This document shows, in pieces, positions 10,278 through 18,022 of a stretch of DNA of 64,000 bases; position 1 is the stretch's first letter; every line of letters begins with the position of its first letter. This DNA is from Roseibium suaedae (GTDB lineage Bacteria; Pseudomonadota; Alphaproteobacteria; Rhizobiales; Stappiaceae): contig NZ_FRBW01000001.1 in NCBI RefSeq assembly GCF_900142725.1, forward strand, positions 124,001 through 188,000. The letters are read 5' to 3'. The translations under genes were made by a program, and so were the position numbers. A model generated the notes under the pieces. It saw only the letters and a program-made list of their open reading frames with translations. It was not told where the DNA came from and made no database searches.

Positions 10278-11882
10278 ATGCCATTCCTCCGGGCCTTGGC
10301 CCTGACAGTTCCAAACGCCTGTCTTCTGGCGTGGGGATGGCGGCGGTGGTTGTGCGCTTGCGCGGCGGGTGCTTTGTCCGCCGCAGCCTTGCCGCCACTT
10401 GGATGGTTCCCGGTGCTGTTCCTGACCCTGCCGGCACTCGTCTGGCTGCTGGATGGTGTGGTCAGCGCGGAAAACTCTCCGCGGGCACGGCTGCGTGCCG
10501 GGTTCGTGACGGGCTGGTGGTTCGGCTTCGGTTATTTCCTGGCAGGCCTGTGGTGGATTGGTTCGGCCTTTCTGGTCGACGGTGACCGCTTTGCCTGGAT
10601 GATGCCCTTTGCGGTGGCGGCAATGCCTGTCGGTCTTGCCCTGTTCACCGGGCTCGCGCTTTCAATTGCCGCGAGATTCTGGCCGGACAGTGGTCTGCGC
10701 GTCGTGGTTCTGGCCATTGTTCTGGTCGCAGCGGATCTGATCCGCGGCTCCATCCTGACGGGTTTTCCCTGGAACAGCTTTGGCCAGACCATCGGATCGA
10801 ACCTTGTGCTGGCCCAGACGGCGAGCGTGACAGGCATGTATGGGCTTGGCCTTCTGGCCATCCTGATCTTCGCGTCACCGGCTGTTCTGATCGATGAAGC
10901 GCCGCTGCGCCGCCGGATTGGTGCCATTGGTGGAGGCCTTGCAGGTCTTGCGCTCATGGCAGCGTTTGGTCTCTGGCGCCTGGAAGGGCAGGCCCAGCTT
11001 CCCGACAGCGACACGGATATCCGGATCGTTCAGCCCGCTATCGAGCAATCGGAAAAATGGCGGCCCGAGAACAGGGATGCGATCTTTCAGGAATATATCG
11101 ACCTGAGTGAACGGCCGCTGGGAAAGGCAGGCCGGGTTGGTCAGAAGCGGATCCTGGTCTGGCCTGAATCAGCCGTTCCCTTCGTCCTCTCGGAAACCCC
11201 TTATGCGCTTTACAGGATCTCTCAGGCGCTTGACGGGAAGATGAGCTTTGTGACCGGGGCGATCCGCGTCGACCGGTCCGGGCCGCGGCCGGTCTATTAC
11301 AACAGCGTCTATCTGTTCGATCCCGAGGGCCTCGTTCTTGATGCCTATGACAAGGTCCACCTTGTCCCCTTTGGCGAATATCTGCCGCTCCGCTCCTATC
11401 TCAACGCCATAGGATTCGAGAAACTCGTCGACGTTCCGGGAAGTTTCGAGCCAGGCTTCCGTCATAAGCTGATGACCCTTCCGGACGGGTCCAGTTTCTT
11501 GCCTCTGATCTGCTACGAAGCGATCTTTCCGGCCTATTCCGGGCTTGGAAGCGGGCGTCCAGATTTCCTGCTCAACGTGACGAACGATGCCTGGTTCGGC
11601 ATGACACCGGGTCCCTATCAGCATCTCGCTCAGGCACGTTTGCGTGCCATTGAGCAGGGACTGCCGCTTGTGCGCGCTGCCAATACGGGTATCTCGGCGA
11701 TCATCGATGACCGTGGCCGGATCCGCGAACGGCTGAACCTGGGCGTCTCTGGCGTACTCGACGCGCCTTTGCCCTCTGCGGGCCCCCTGACTATCTATGC
11801 GCGTACCGGCAATGTGCCGCTTTTGCTTGTCCTGGTCCTCTTGAGTGGCTGGGTGCTGGTCCGCCGGCCACGCGCTCCCTGA
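10278..11882 (+). CDS. lnt: Apolipoprotein N-acyltransferase
   Basis: Lnt is the inner-membrane enzyme that N-acylates the lipid-modified N-terminal cysteine of apolipoproteins, the last step of lipoprotein maturation. The 534-residue protein has about six N-terminal membrane segments (10-220), a periplasmic carbon-nitrogen hydrolase domain (about 240-490) and a C-terminal membrane helix. The Glu-Lys-Cys triad is visible in WPESAVPF, YDKVHLVPFGEYLPLR and LICYEAIFP. It ends the tsaB-to-lnt run and is followed by a 447-bp intergenic region. Confidence 0.97.
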   Translation: MPFLRALALTVPNACLLAWGWRRWLCACAAGALSAAALPPLGWFPVLFLTLPALVWLLDGVVSAENSPRARLRAGFVTGWWFGFGYFLAGLWWIGSAFLVDGDRFAWMMPFAVAAMPVGLALFTGLALSIAARFWPDSGLRVVVLAIVLVAADLIRGSILTGFPWNSFGQTIGSNLVLAQTASVTGMYGLGLLAILIFASPAVLIDEAPLRRRIGAIGGGLAGLALMAAFGLWRLEGQAQLPDSDTDIRIVQPAIEQSEKWRPENRDAIFQEYIDLSERPLGKAGRVGQKRILVWPESAVPFVLSETPYALYRISQALDGKMSFVTGAIRVDRSGPRPVYYNSVYLFDPEGLVLDAYDKVHLVPFGEYLPLRSYLNAIGFEKLVDVPGSFEPGFRHKLMTLPDGSSFLPLICYEAIFPAYSGLGSGRPDFLLNVTNDAWFGMTPGPYQHLAQARLRAIEQGLPLVRAANTGISAIIDDRGRIRERLNLGVSGVLDAPLPSAGPLTIYARTGNVPLLLVLVLLSGWVLVRRPRAP

Positions 11883-12329
11883 AATCGAAAGAACGGATTT
11901 CGGCTGCGGCGGAGGTCAGGTGAGACCGTTCGTCGCGGGCCAGTGCGGCCGGCCTTGCCCAAGGACCGGTGCCCTGAAGCTAGGGTTTCTGCGTATATCC
12001 CGAATTTGTCTAAATATTATGCAAATTCCGCAGGAATTGCTTAATTCCAGGGCTTGAACGGTTGAGTTTCTGTGATTGAATTAGCTTTCCGTTTGGGAAT
12101 ACAACCCGACTTCGCGCTAAGATTGATAAATCTTCTTGGGCATTGCATGCAACGTATGGTACAACTTGCTGGCTCCTCAAAATTGGTGGGGTGATGCAGG
12201 GGGAGCTGGTTGGGGGTAACTGGCGCAGGCCCGAAGGGTCTGGATCCCGGTATCGAACAATAAGTGGCGGCTGTGCAGCCACTACAGGGTCACTGGTCCA
12301 CGGGCCATGTAGCAGAAAGAAAAAGACAG
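11883..12329 (+). promoter_or_regulatory. Palindrome-rich, AT-richer control region upstream of the praR-like gene
   Basis: No gene is seen in these 447 bp. From about 12000 the composition becomes clearly AT-richer than the surroundings. Several dyads cluster there. AATTCC (12024-12029), GGAATT (12033-12038) and AATTCC (12043-12048) make two overlapping inverted repeats. AAGATT/AATCTT (12119-12134) has a 4-bp spacer. TTGCATGCAA (12143-12152) is a perfect palindrome. This is consistent with an autoregulated or multi-input promoter for the HTH gene at 12330. No specific protein can be assigned to a site. Confidence 0.45.
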
Positions 12330-12734
12330 ATGCCCAGCAAGAAAGCTCCTAATCCCATTGATATTCATGTCGGCAGCCGCGTACGCCTGCGCCGCATGAT
12401 GCTCGGAATGAGCCAGGAGAAGCTTGGTGAAAGCCTCGGAATTACGTTCCAGCAGATCCAGAAATACGAAAAAGGCACGAACCGCATTGGTGCGAGCCGT
12501 CTGCAGCACATTTCAACCGTTCTCAAGGTGCCGGTTGCATTCTTCTTCGAAGACGCGCCCGGCACTCCGGACGAAGCCGAGGGCTTTGGCGAAACGCAGC
12601 CGACGTCCTATGTCGTCGACTTCCTGTCTTCTTCGGAAGGCTTGTCGCTGAACAAGGCCTTTGTGCGGATCGAGGACCCTAAGGTTCGCCGCCGCGTGGT
12701 GGATCTGGTTCGCGCCCTTGCCGGTGATGACTGA
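12330..12734 (+). CDS. XRE-family HTH regulator, PraR/PhrR type
   Basis: This is a 134-residue Cro/C1-type regulator. The HTH domain (about 10-65) includes VGSRVRLRRMMLGMSQEKLGE and the recognition segment TFQQIQKYEKGTNRI. A short C-terminal region (about 75-134) follows. Position between lnt and metK and the sequence style match PraR of Rhizobium leguminosarum and PhrR of Sinorhizobium, which control quorum sensing, biofilm and acid response. Orthology is inferred from context. ATG 12330 starts at the MPSKKAPNP segment; the frame is open further upstream, but that region is the intergenic control region. Confidence 0.85.
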   Translation: MPSKKAPNPIDIHVGSRVRLRRMMLGMSQEKLGESLGITFQQIQKYEKGTNRIGASRLQHISTVLKVPVAFFFEDAPGTPDEAEGFGETQPTSYVVDFLSSSEGLSLNKAFVRIEDPKVRRRVVDLVRALAGDD

Positions 12735-12787
12735 TTCACGCACCTCTGCGCTTGACGCCGCGGGGTTCTTCTTAGATTGATGTGTCC

Positions 12788-12813
12788 GGAGCGGTGATCT
12801 AGGTCACCGCTCC
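12788..12813 (+). other. Perfect stem-loop in the metK leader
   Basis: GGAGCGGTGA (12788-12797) pairs perfectly with TCACCGCTCC (12804-12813) around a 6-nt loop. No T-run follows, so it is not a standard terminator. It lies 33 nt before the metK ATG and could terminate the upstream HTH transcript or regulate metK. It does not resemble the SAM-binding riboswitch consensus sequences I know. Confidence 0.5.
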
Positions 12814-12845
12814 TGTCATATTCATTCCCAGAAGGACGCTCGCCA

Positions 12846-14018
12846 ATGGCACGTCAAGATTACCTTTTCACATCTGAATCGGTCTCTGAAGGCCATCCGG
12901 ACAAGGTGTGCGACCGCATTTCCGACGCGGTTGTGGACGCCTATCTCAAGCTGATGCCGGACGCCCGTGTGGCCTGTGAAACCCTCGCCACGACCAACCG
13001 GATCGTGATTGCAGGGGAAACGCGCGGTCCCGCTGAAGTGACCAAGGATTACATTGCTCATCTCGCCCGCATGGCCGTGAAGGATATCGGCTACGAGCAG
13101 GATGGGTTCCACTGGGAAAACTGCGATGTCGCAGTTCACCTTCATGCCCAGTCTGCCCATATCGCCCAGGGCGTTGATGCGGCTGACAACAAGGACGAAG
13201 GTGCCGGCGACCAGGGGATCATGTTCGGCTATGCCTGCCGCGAAACCCCGGAGCTGATGCCGGCCCCGATTCTTTATTCGCACAAGATCCTCAAGACCCT
13301 GGCGGAAGCCCGCAAGTCCGGCCGTGAGCCGGTGCTCGGCCCGGACGCCAAGAGCCAGGTCACGATCCGCTATGTCAACGGCCAGCCTGTTGGTGTGTCC
13401 TCCCTGGTTCTGTCCACCCAGCATCTGGATGCGTCCCTGACCTCCCACGATGTGCGTGCGATCGTCGAGCCTTACATCCGTCAGTCCCTGCCGGATGGCT
13501 GGATTTCCGGCGAAACCGTCTGGCACGTGAATCCGACCGGCGCATTCGTGATCGGTGGTCCTGACGGCGATGCCGGTCTGACCGGCCGCAAGATCATCGT
13601 TGACACCTATGGCGGCGCTGCGCCCCATGGTGGCGGAGCCTTCTCCGGCAAGGATCCGACCAAGGTCGACCGTTCCGCAGCTTATGCCGCCCGCTATCTG
13701 GCGAAGAACGTCGTGGCCGCCGAACTGGCAGAGCGCTGCACGATCCAGCTTTCCTACGCCATCGGCGTTTCCGAGCCTCTGTCGGTCTATGTAGACTTGC
13801 ATGGTACGGGCCAGTGCGACGAAGCGGTGTTGGAAAAGGGCCTGCGCGAAGTCATGCGCCTGAGCCCGCGCGGCATTCGCGAGCATCTCAAGCTGAACAA
13901 CGCCATTTATGAGCGCACTTCCGCTTATGGCCATTTTGGCCGTGAGCCCGATGCGGATGGCGGTTTCAGCTGGGAAAAGACGGATCTGGTTGACGCGCTC
14001 CGTACGATTGCGGGATAA
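12846..14018 (+). CDS. metK: S-adenosylmethionine synthetase
   Basis: MetK makes S-adenosylmethionine from methionine and ATP in the cytoplasm. The 390-residue protein contains the expected signatures [26 protein letters not shown] and the P-loop-like [19 protein letters not shown]. It supplies the methyl donor for TrmB (next gene) and for the radical-SAM and methyltransferase enzymes elsewhere in the window. A perfect GC-rich stem lies in its leader and a terminator-like hairpin follows its stop. Confidence 0.97.
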   Translation: MARQDYLFTSESVSEGHPDKVCDRISDAVVDAYLKLMPDARVACETLATTNRIVIAGETRGPAEVTKDYIAHLARMAVKDIGYEQDGFHWENCDVAVHLHAQSAHIAQGVDAADNKDEGAGDQGIMFGYACRETPELMPAPILYSHKILKTLAEARKSGREPVLGPDAKSQVTIRYVNGQPVGVSSLVLSTQHLDASLTSHDVRAIVEPYIRQSLPDGWISGETVWHVNPTGAFVIGGPDGDAGLTGRKIIVDTYGGAAPHGGGAFSGKDPTKVDRSAAYAARYLAKNVVAAELAERCTIQLSYAIGVSEPLSVYVDLHGTGQCDEAVLEKGLREVMRLSPRGIREHLKLNNAIYERTSAYGHFGREPDADGGFSWEKTDLVDALRTIAG

Positions 14019-14049
14019 GGCCCGCCGCATCAACCGAACACGGGAACAG

Positions 14050-14082
14050 ACCGCCGGCTCAGATGGGCCGGCGGTTTGCTTT
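14050..14082 (+). terminator. Terminator-like hairpin between metK and trmB
   Basis: ACCGCCGGC (14050-14058) pairs with GCCGGCGGT (14067-14075), followed by TTGCTTT. An ATG at 14063 in the trmB frame falls inside the loop, which argues against its use as a start codon. The short T-rich tail suggests partial read-through. Confidence 0.7.
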
Positions 14083-14089
14083 GAAGAAA

Positions 14090-14776
14090 ATGACCGAACG
14101 TTACGAAGGCTCGTTCTACGGGCGCCGGAAAGGCAAGCCGCTCAGCCCGCGCCGCACCCATCTCATGGAGACGGCGCTGCCGCGTCTGTCGCTGGATCTC
14201 AAAGAGCCTGCGCCGCAGAACCTGGCCGACCTGTTTGACGTGCCCGTGCGCGAAGTCTGGCTCGAGGTCGGCTTTGGTGGCGGTGAGCACCTGCTGCATA
14301 GGGCGCGCGAGAATCCGGATGTTGGCCTGATCGGTGTCGAGCCCTTCGTCGGCAGCATGGCCAAGGTTGTGAACACCTTGAACGAAGAAGGTCTGCGCAA
14401 CATCCGGCTCTACGACGATGATGCCGTCAATGTTCTCGATTGGCTGCCGGAGGCATCGATTGATCTGGCCTATCAGCTCTATCCGGATCCCTGGCCGAAG
14501 AAGCGTCACTGGAAGCGCCGTTTCATCAATCCCCAGAACCTGGATCGCTATGCGCGGGTGATCAAGCCGGGGCATCAGTTCCGTTTTGCCAGTGACATCG
14601 ACACCTATGTGGACTGGACCCTGCAGCATTGCCGTGACCATGCGGCCTTTGAATGGACTGCAGAAGGTCCGGACGACTGGCGCAAGCCATGGGCCAACTG
14701 GCCGGGCACCCGCTATGAGGCCAAGGCCTTCCGGGAAGAACGCGTGCCGCGCTATCTGACTTTCCTGCGCACCTGA
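14090..14776 (+). CDS. trmB: tRNA (guanine-N7-)-methyltransferase
   Basis: TrmB methylates G46 of the tRNA variable loop using S-adenosylmethionine. The protein has the SAM-binding core [11 protein letters not shown], the [11 protein letters not shown] strand and the family signature [18 protein letters not shown] start it at ATG 14090 (MTERYEGSF, 228 residues) because the upstream in-frame ATG at 14063 lies in the loop of the metK terminator hairpin. If read-through starts at 14063 the protein gains nine residues. Confidence 0.95.
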   Translation: MTERYEGSFYGRRKGKPLSPRRTHLMETALPRLSLDLKEPAPQNLADLFDVPVREVWLEVGFGGGEHLLHRARENPDVGLIGVEPFVGSMAKVVNTLNEEGLRNIRLYDDDAVNVLDWLPEASIDLAYQLYPDPWPKKRHWKRRFINPQNLDRYARVIKPGHQFRFASDIDTYVDWTLQHCRDHAAFEWTAEGPDDWRKPWANWPGTRYEAKAFREERVPRYLTFLRT

Positions 14777-14844
14777 GCGAGCGGCTCTGTAGCCTGTCCT
14801 ATCGTGAATTCCTGTGCCGTTTCCAACGCTGGGGACCTTTGTCC

Positions 14845-15024
14845 TTGCGTTGGAGGGGTGTTTGCCTGTATACGGTCCGTGTTTCATCTCACACGGCTGG
14901 TTAGCGGTATGAGGGTGGGGCCCGGAAGGGACCCGCTCCGAAAGTGCTTAGGCACAGCGCTTTACGGCAGGGATGACCGGATTTGAGGGCGCCCGAAGGG
15001 CTGGACCCGAACAGGAGCTAAGGC
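14845..15024 (+). promoter_or_regulatory. Candidate promoter and structured leader of the rimP-nusA-infB operon
   Basis: A -35-like TTGCGT (14845-14850) and -10-like TATACG (14869-14874) are separated by 18 bp. The following 140 nt before the rimP GTG are rich in complementary tracts, for example CGCT..GTGC-TTAG-GCAC..AGCG around 14930-14960 and a GGGCGCCCGAAGGGC element near 14988-15002. Leaders before rimP-nusA are described as attenuators in other bacteria. Whether this is one is an inference. Confidence 0.4.
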
Positions 15025-15615
15025 GTGAGCGAAATCGAAGCACGCATCATTACCGAAGAAGGCCTGGAAGCCCGTGTATCGGCCATTGTGGAGCCGGTCA
15101 TCGAGGATCTGGGCTATCGTCTGGTTCGCATCAAGATCAGCGCGGCCAACGGTTGCACGCTGCAGATCATGGCTGAGCGTCCCGATGGCACGATGACCGT
15201 GGATGACTGTGAAACCATCAGCCGCGGGGTTTCGCCGGCGCTGGATGTGGATGACCCGATCAACCGCGCCTATCACCTCGAGATTTCGTCGCCGGGCATT
15301 GACCGCCCGCTGGTGCGCGTTTCCGATTTTGACCGCTGGTCGGGGCATGAGCTCAAGGTGGAACTCTCCACCATGATCGATGGCCGCAAGCGGTATCGCG
15401 GCCTTCTGCTTGGCACGAAGGACGGTGCGGCTCTGGTCCGCCTGTCTGACGTGAAGAAGGGCGAGGAAGATACGGTTTCTCTGCCGATGGATCACATCGG
15501 TGAGGCCCGTCTTGTTCTGACCGACGATTTGATTACGGCTGCCCTGCAGGCAGAGAAGGCGGCTCTGGCTGCCCGCGATGCAGGAGAGTCGCCAGAGGAT
15601 AACCGGCCCAACTGA
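15025..15615 (+). CDS. rimP: Ribosome maturation factor RimP
   Basis: RimP is needed for maturation of the 30S subunit. The 196-residue protein has the N-terminal domain with the [15 protein letters not shown] strand ([20 protein letters not shown]) and the signature [24 protein letters not shown] segment. A C-terminal SH3-like domain ends at about 165, and a polar tail follows. The start is GTG at 15025, preceded by an AGGAG at about 15013-15017. It is the first gene of the conserved rimP-nusA-ylxR-infB-rbfA-truB operon. Confidence 0.96.
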   Translation: MSEIEARIITEEGLEARVSAIVEPVIEDLGYRLVRIKISAANGCTLQIMAERPDGTMTVDDCETISRGVSPALDVDDPINRAYHLEISSPGIDRPLVRVSDFDRWSGHELKVELSTMIDGRKRYRGLLLGTKDGAALVRLSDVKKGEEDTVSLPMDHIGEARLVLTDDLITAALQAEKAALAARDAGESPEDNRPN

Positions 15616-15684
15616 ACGGTACCGACCGGGGCAACAATAAACGCGCAGAAATGGATATCAGGCTGCGCGAGAGGAGTGGATTGA

Positions 15685-17325
15685 ATGGCAATCAGCGCGA
15701 ACCGGCTTGAACTGCTGCAAATCGCTGACGCGGTCGCCCGTGAAAAGTCGATCGACCGGGGCATCGTGATCACGGCAATGGAAGATGCCATCCAGAAGGC
15801 TGCCCGCTCCCGTTATGGCACGGAGACGGAAGTCCGAGCCGAGATCAACGCGAAGACCGGTGAGATCCGTCTGCAGCGCCTGCTTCAGGTCGTCGAGACG
15901 GTCGAGAATGTCTCCACCGAGATCGCCATCGAAGATGCGCAGGCCCGGAACCCGGAAGCGACCCTTGGCGACTACATCGCCGAGCCGCTGCCGCCGCTGG
16001 ATTTCGGCCGTATCGCTGCTCAGTCCGCCAAGCAGGTCATCGTGCAGAAGGTGCGCGAAGCCGAGCGTGACCGTCAGTATGACGAATTCAAGGATCGCAT
16101 CGGCGAAGTCGTCAATGGCGTCGTCAAGCGGGCCGAATATGGCAACGTGATTGTGGATCTGGGCCGCGGTGAAGGCATTGTCCGCCGTGACGAGCTGATC
16201 CCGCGCGAAGCTTTCCGCACCGGTGACCGCATCCGCGCTTACATCTACGACGTGCGCCGCGAACAGCGCGGCCCGCAGATCTTCCTGTCGCGGACCCATC
16301 CGCAGTTCATGGCAAAGCTGTTTGCCCAGGAAGTTCCGGAAATCTATGATGGTGTCATCGAGATCCGTGCAGTTGCCCGTGACCCGGGTTCGCGCGCGAA
16401 GATCGCCGTCATCTCCAAGGACAGCTCGATCGATCCGGTCGGCGCCTGCGTTGGTATGCGCGGCTCCCGCGTTCAGGCTGTTGTCGGCGAACTGCAAGGC
16501 GAAAAGATCGACATCATTCCGTGGAATGACGATCCGGCGACCTTCATCGTCAACGCGCTGCAGCCGGCTGAAGTTGCCAAGGTGGTTCTGGACGAAGATG
16601 CAGAGCGCATCGAAGTTGTTGTTCCGGACGAGCAACTGTCCCTGGCCATCGGCCGCCGCGGTCAGAACGTGCGTCTGGCAAGCCAGCTGACCGGCTGGGC
16701 CATTGACATCATGACCGAGCAGGAAGAATCCGACCGCCGTCAGAAGGAATTCCAGGAACGCTCGCAGCTGTTCATGGAAGCTCTGAATGTCGACGAAATG
16801 GTTGGTCAGCTTCTGGCAACCGAAGGCTTTGCTTCTGTGGAAGAAGTGGCCTATGTCGATCTTGACGAAATTTCGATGATCGAAGGCTTTGACGACGACA
16901 CTGCCGAGGAAATCCAGGCCCGCGCCCGTGACTACCTCGAAGAGCTCGAAGCAAAGCTGGATCAGGAGCGCCGCGATCTTGGTGTTTCCGACGACCTGCG
17001 GTCCATCGACGGCCTGACCACCGCAATGCTGGTGGCTCTGGGCAAGGAAGACATCAAGTCTGTTGAAGACCTTGCTGGTTGCGCCGCCGACGATCTCGTT
17101 GGCTGGAGCGAGCGCAAGGACGGCGAGACGAAGCGCTTTGAAGGCGCGCTGTCTGGCTGCGACCTGTCGCGTGCAGACGCTGAAGCCATGGTCATGGCCG
17201 CTCGTCTGGCTGCCGGCTGGATCACCGAGGAAGAGCTTGCTGCCGAAGAAGCTGCAGACGAAGACGGTGAAGAAGACGAAGCTGCTGCTGAAGAGACGGC
17301 TGAAGGCGTCATCTTGAACGGTTGA
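15685..17325 (+). CDS. nusA: Transcription termination/antitermination factor NusA
   Basis: NusA binds RNA polymerase and nascent RNA and modulates pausing, termination and rRNA antitermination. The 546-residue protein shows the N-terminal RNAP-binding domain (1-125), an S1 domain (about 135-200), two KH domains (about 205-350, including AIGRRGQNVRLASQL) and C-terminal helix-hairpin-helix repeats. The final 30 residues are almost all Asp, Glu and Ala. The ATG at 15685 follows a GAGAGGAG site. Confidence 0.97.
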   Translation: MAISANRLELLQIADAVAREKSIDRGIVITAMEDAIQKAARSRYGTETEVRAEINAKTGEIRLQRLLQVVETVENVSTEIAIEDAQARNPEATLGDYIAEPLPPLDFGRIAAQSAKQVIVQKVREAERDRQYDEFKDRIGEVVNGVVKRAEYGNVIVDLGRGEGIVRRDELIPREAFRTGDRIRAYIYDVRREQRGPQIFLSRTHPQFMAKLFAQEVPEIYDGVIEIRAVARDPGSRAKIAVISKDSSIDPVGACVGMRGSRVQAVVGELQGEKIDIIPWNDDPATFIVNALQPAEVAKVVLDEDAERIEVVVPDEQLSLAIGRRGQNVRLASQLTGWAIDIMTEQEESDRRQKEFQERSQLFMEALNVDEMVGQLLATEGFASVEEVAYVDLDEISMIEGFDDDTAEEIQARARDYLEELEAKLDQERRDLGVSDDLRSIDGLTTAMLVALGKEDIKSVEDLAGCAADDLVGWSERKDGETKRFEGALSGCDLSRADAEAMVMAARLAAGWITEEELAAEEAADEDGEEDEAAAEETAEGVILNG

Positions 17326-17327
17326 TC

Positions 17328-17347
17328 CATCCGCCTTCGGGCGGGTG
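17328..17347 (+). other. Stem-loop between nusA and ylxR-type gene
   Basis: CATCCGCC (17328-17335) and GGCGGGTG (17340-17347) form an 8-bp stem with one G-T pair around a TTCG tetraloop. It begins 3 nt after the nusA stop. With no T-run it is more likely an RNA-stability or pausing element than a terminator. Confidence 0.45.
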
Positions 17348-17361
17348 AATGGAGGTAACGG

Positions 17362-18015
17362 GTGCCAAAAAAGAACGAGCCGACCGAACGGCAATGTGCT
17401 GTGACGCGTGCGGTTCTGCCGGTGGATCACTTGATCCGCTTCGTTCTGGACCCGCAGGGGCAGGTCGTCCCGGACCTTAAACGGGTGTTGCCTGGACGGG
17501 GTGTCTGGGTAACGGCTGCCACCGAGACGATCGAGGCAGCGGAAAAGCAGAAGAAACGGGTCTTCGGCCGGGGGTTCAAGTGTGAAGCCCTGGTCGATGC
17601 CGGACTTGCGGGGCGTGTTGATGCCCTTCTGGAGAAAGCGGCGCTGTCCGCGTTGTCCATGACCCGCAAGGCTGGAGAGCTCGTGACCGGCTTTTCAAAG
17701 GTTGAGGCTGCTTTGAAGCGGGATCCCGTTTCTGGCCTCATCCATGCCTCGGAGGCCGCGGACGACGGCATTCGAAAGCTTGCAGGTGTTGCTGCAGGCC
17801 GAAACGAGACTGCAAACGGGCTCCAGATTGTCCGTTTGTTCGATTCGACTCAATTGGATTTGGCATTGGGTCGGTCAAATGTGATACATGCTGCACTGCT
17901 TGCGGGCCGGGCGAGCGAAAACTTCCTCTCGCGAGTGCGCGAACTGGAAGCTTTCCGGTCGAATTCCGCCGCAAAAGACATAGGCAACGCAGACGGTGCG
18001 GTTGCGCAGGACTGA
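17362..18015 (+). CDS. RNA-binding protein with YlxR (DUF448) and L7Ae-like domains
   Basis: This protein of 217 residues has an N-terminal YlxR/DUF448 domain (about 5-85, with [12 protein letters not shown] and the LPGRGVWVT segment) and an L7Ae/L30e-like domain (about 90-190, [22 protein letters not shown]). This two-domain form is usual between nusA and infB in alphaproteobacteria. Both domains are associated with RNA binding, but the role is not established. The start is GTG at 17362 with GGAGG upstream. The last bases lie 7 bp before infB. Confidence 0.92.
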   Translation: MPKKNEPTERQCAVTRAVLPVDHLIRFVLDPQGQVVPDLKRVLPGRGVWVTAATETIEAAEKQKKRVFGRGFKCEALVDAGLAGRVDALLEKAALSALSMTRKAGELVTGFSKVEAALKRDPVSGLIHASEAADDGIRKLAGVAAGRNETANGLQIVRLFDSTQLDLALGRSNVIHAALLAGRASENFLSRVRELEAFRSNSAAKDIGNADGAVAQD

Positions 18016-18022
18016 AGGCAAT

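Noticed and set aside
12735..12845. SAM-binding riboswitch before metK
   Set aside because: Only a simple perfect hairpin is visible; none of the conserved loop sequences of the SAM-II or SAM/SAH classes that I know were found.
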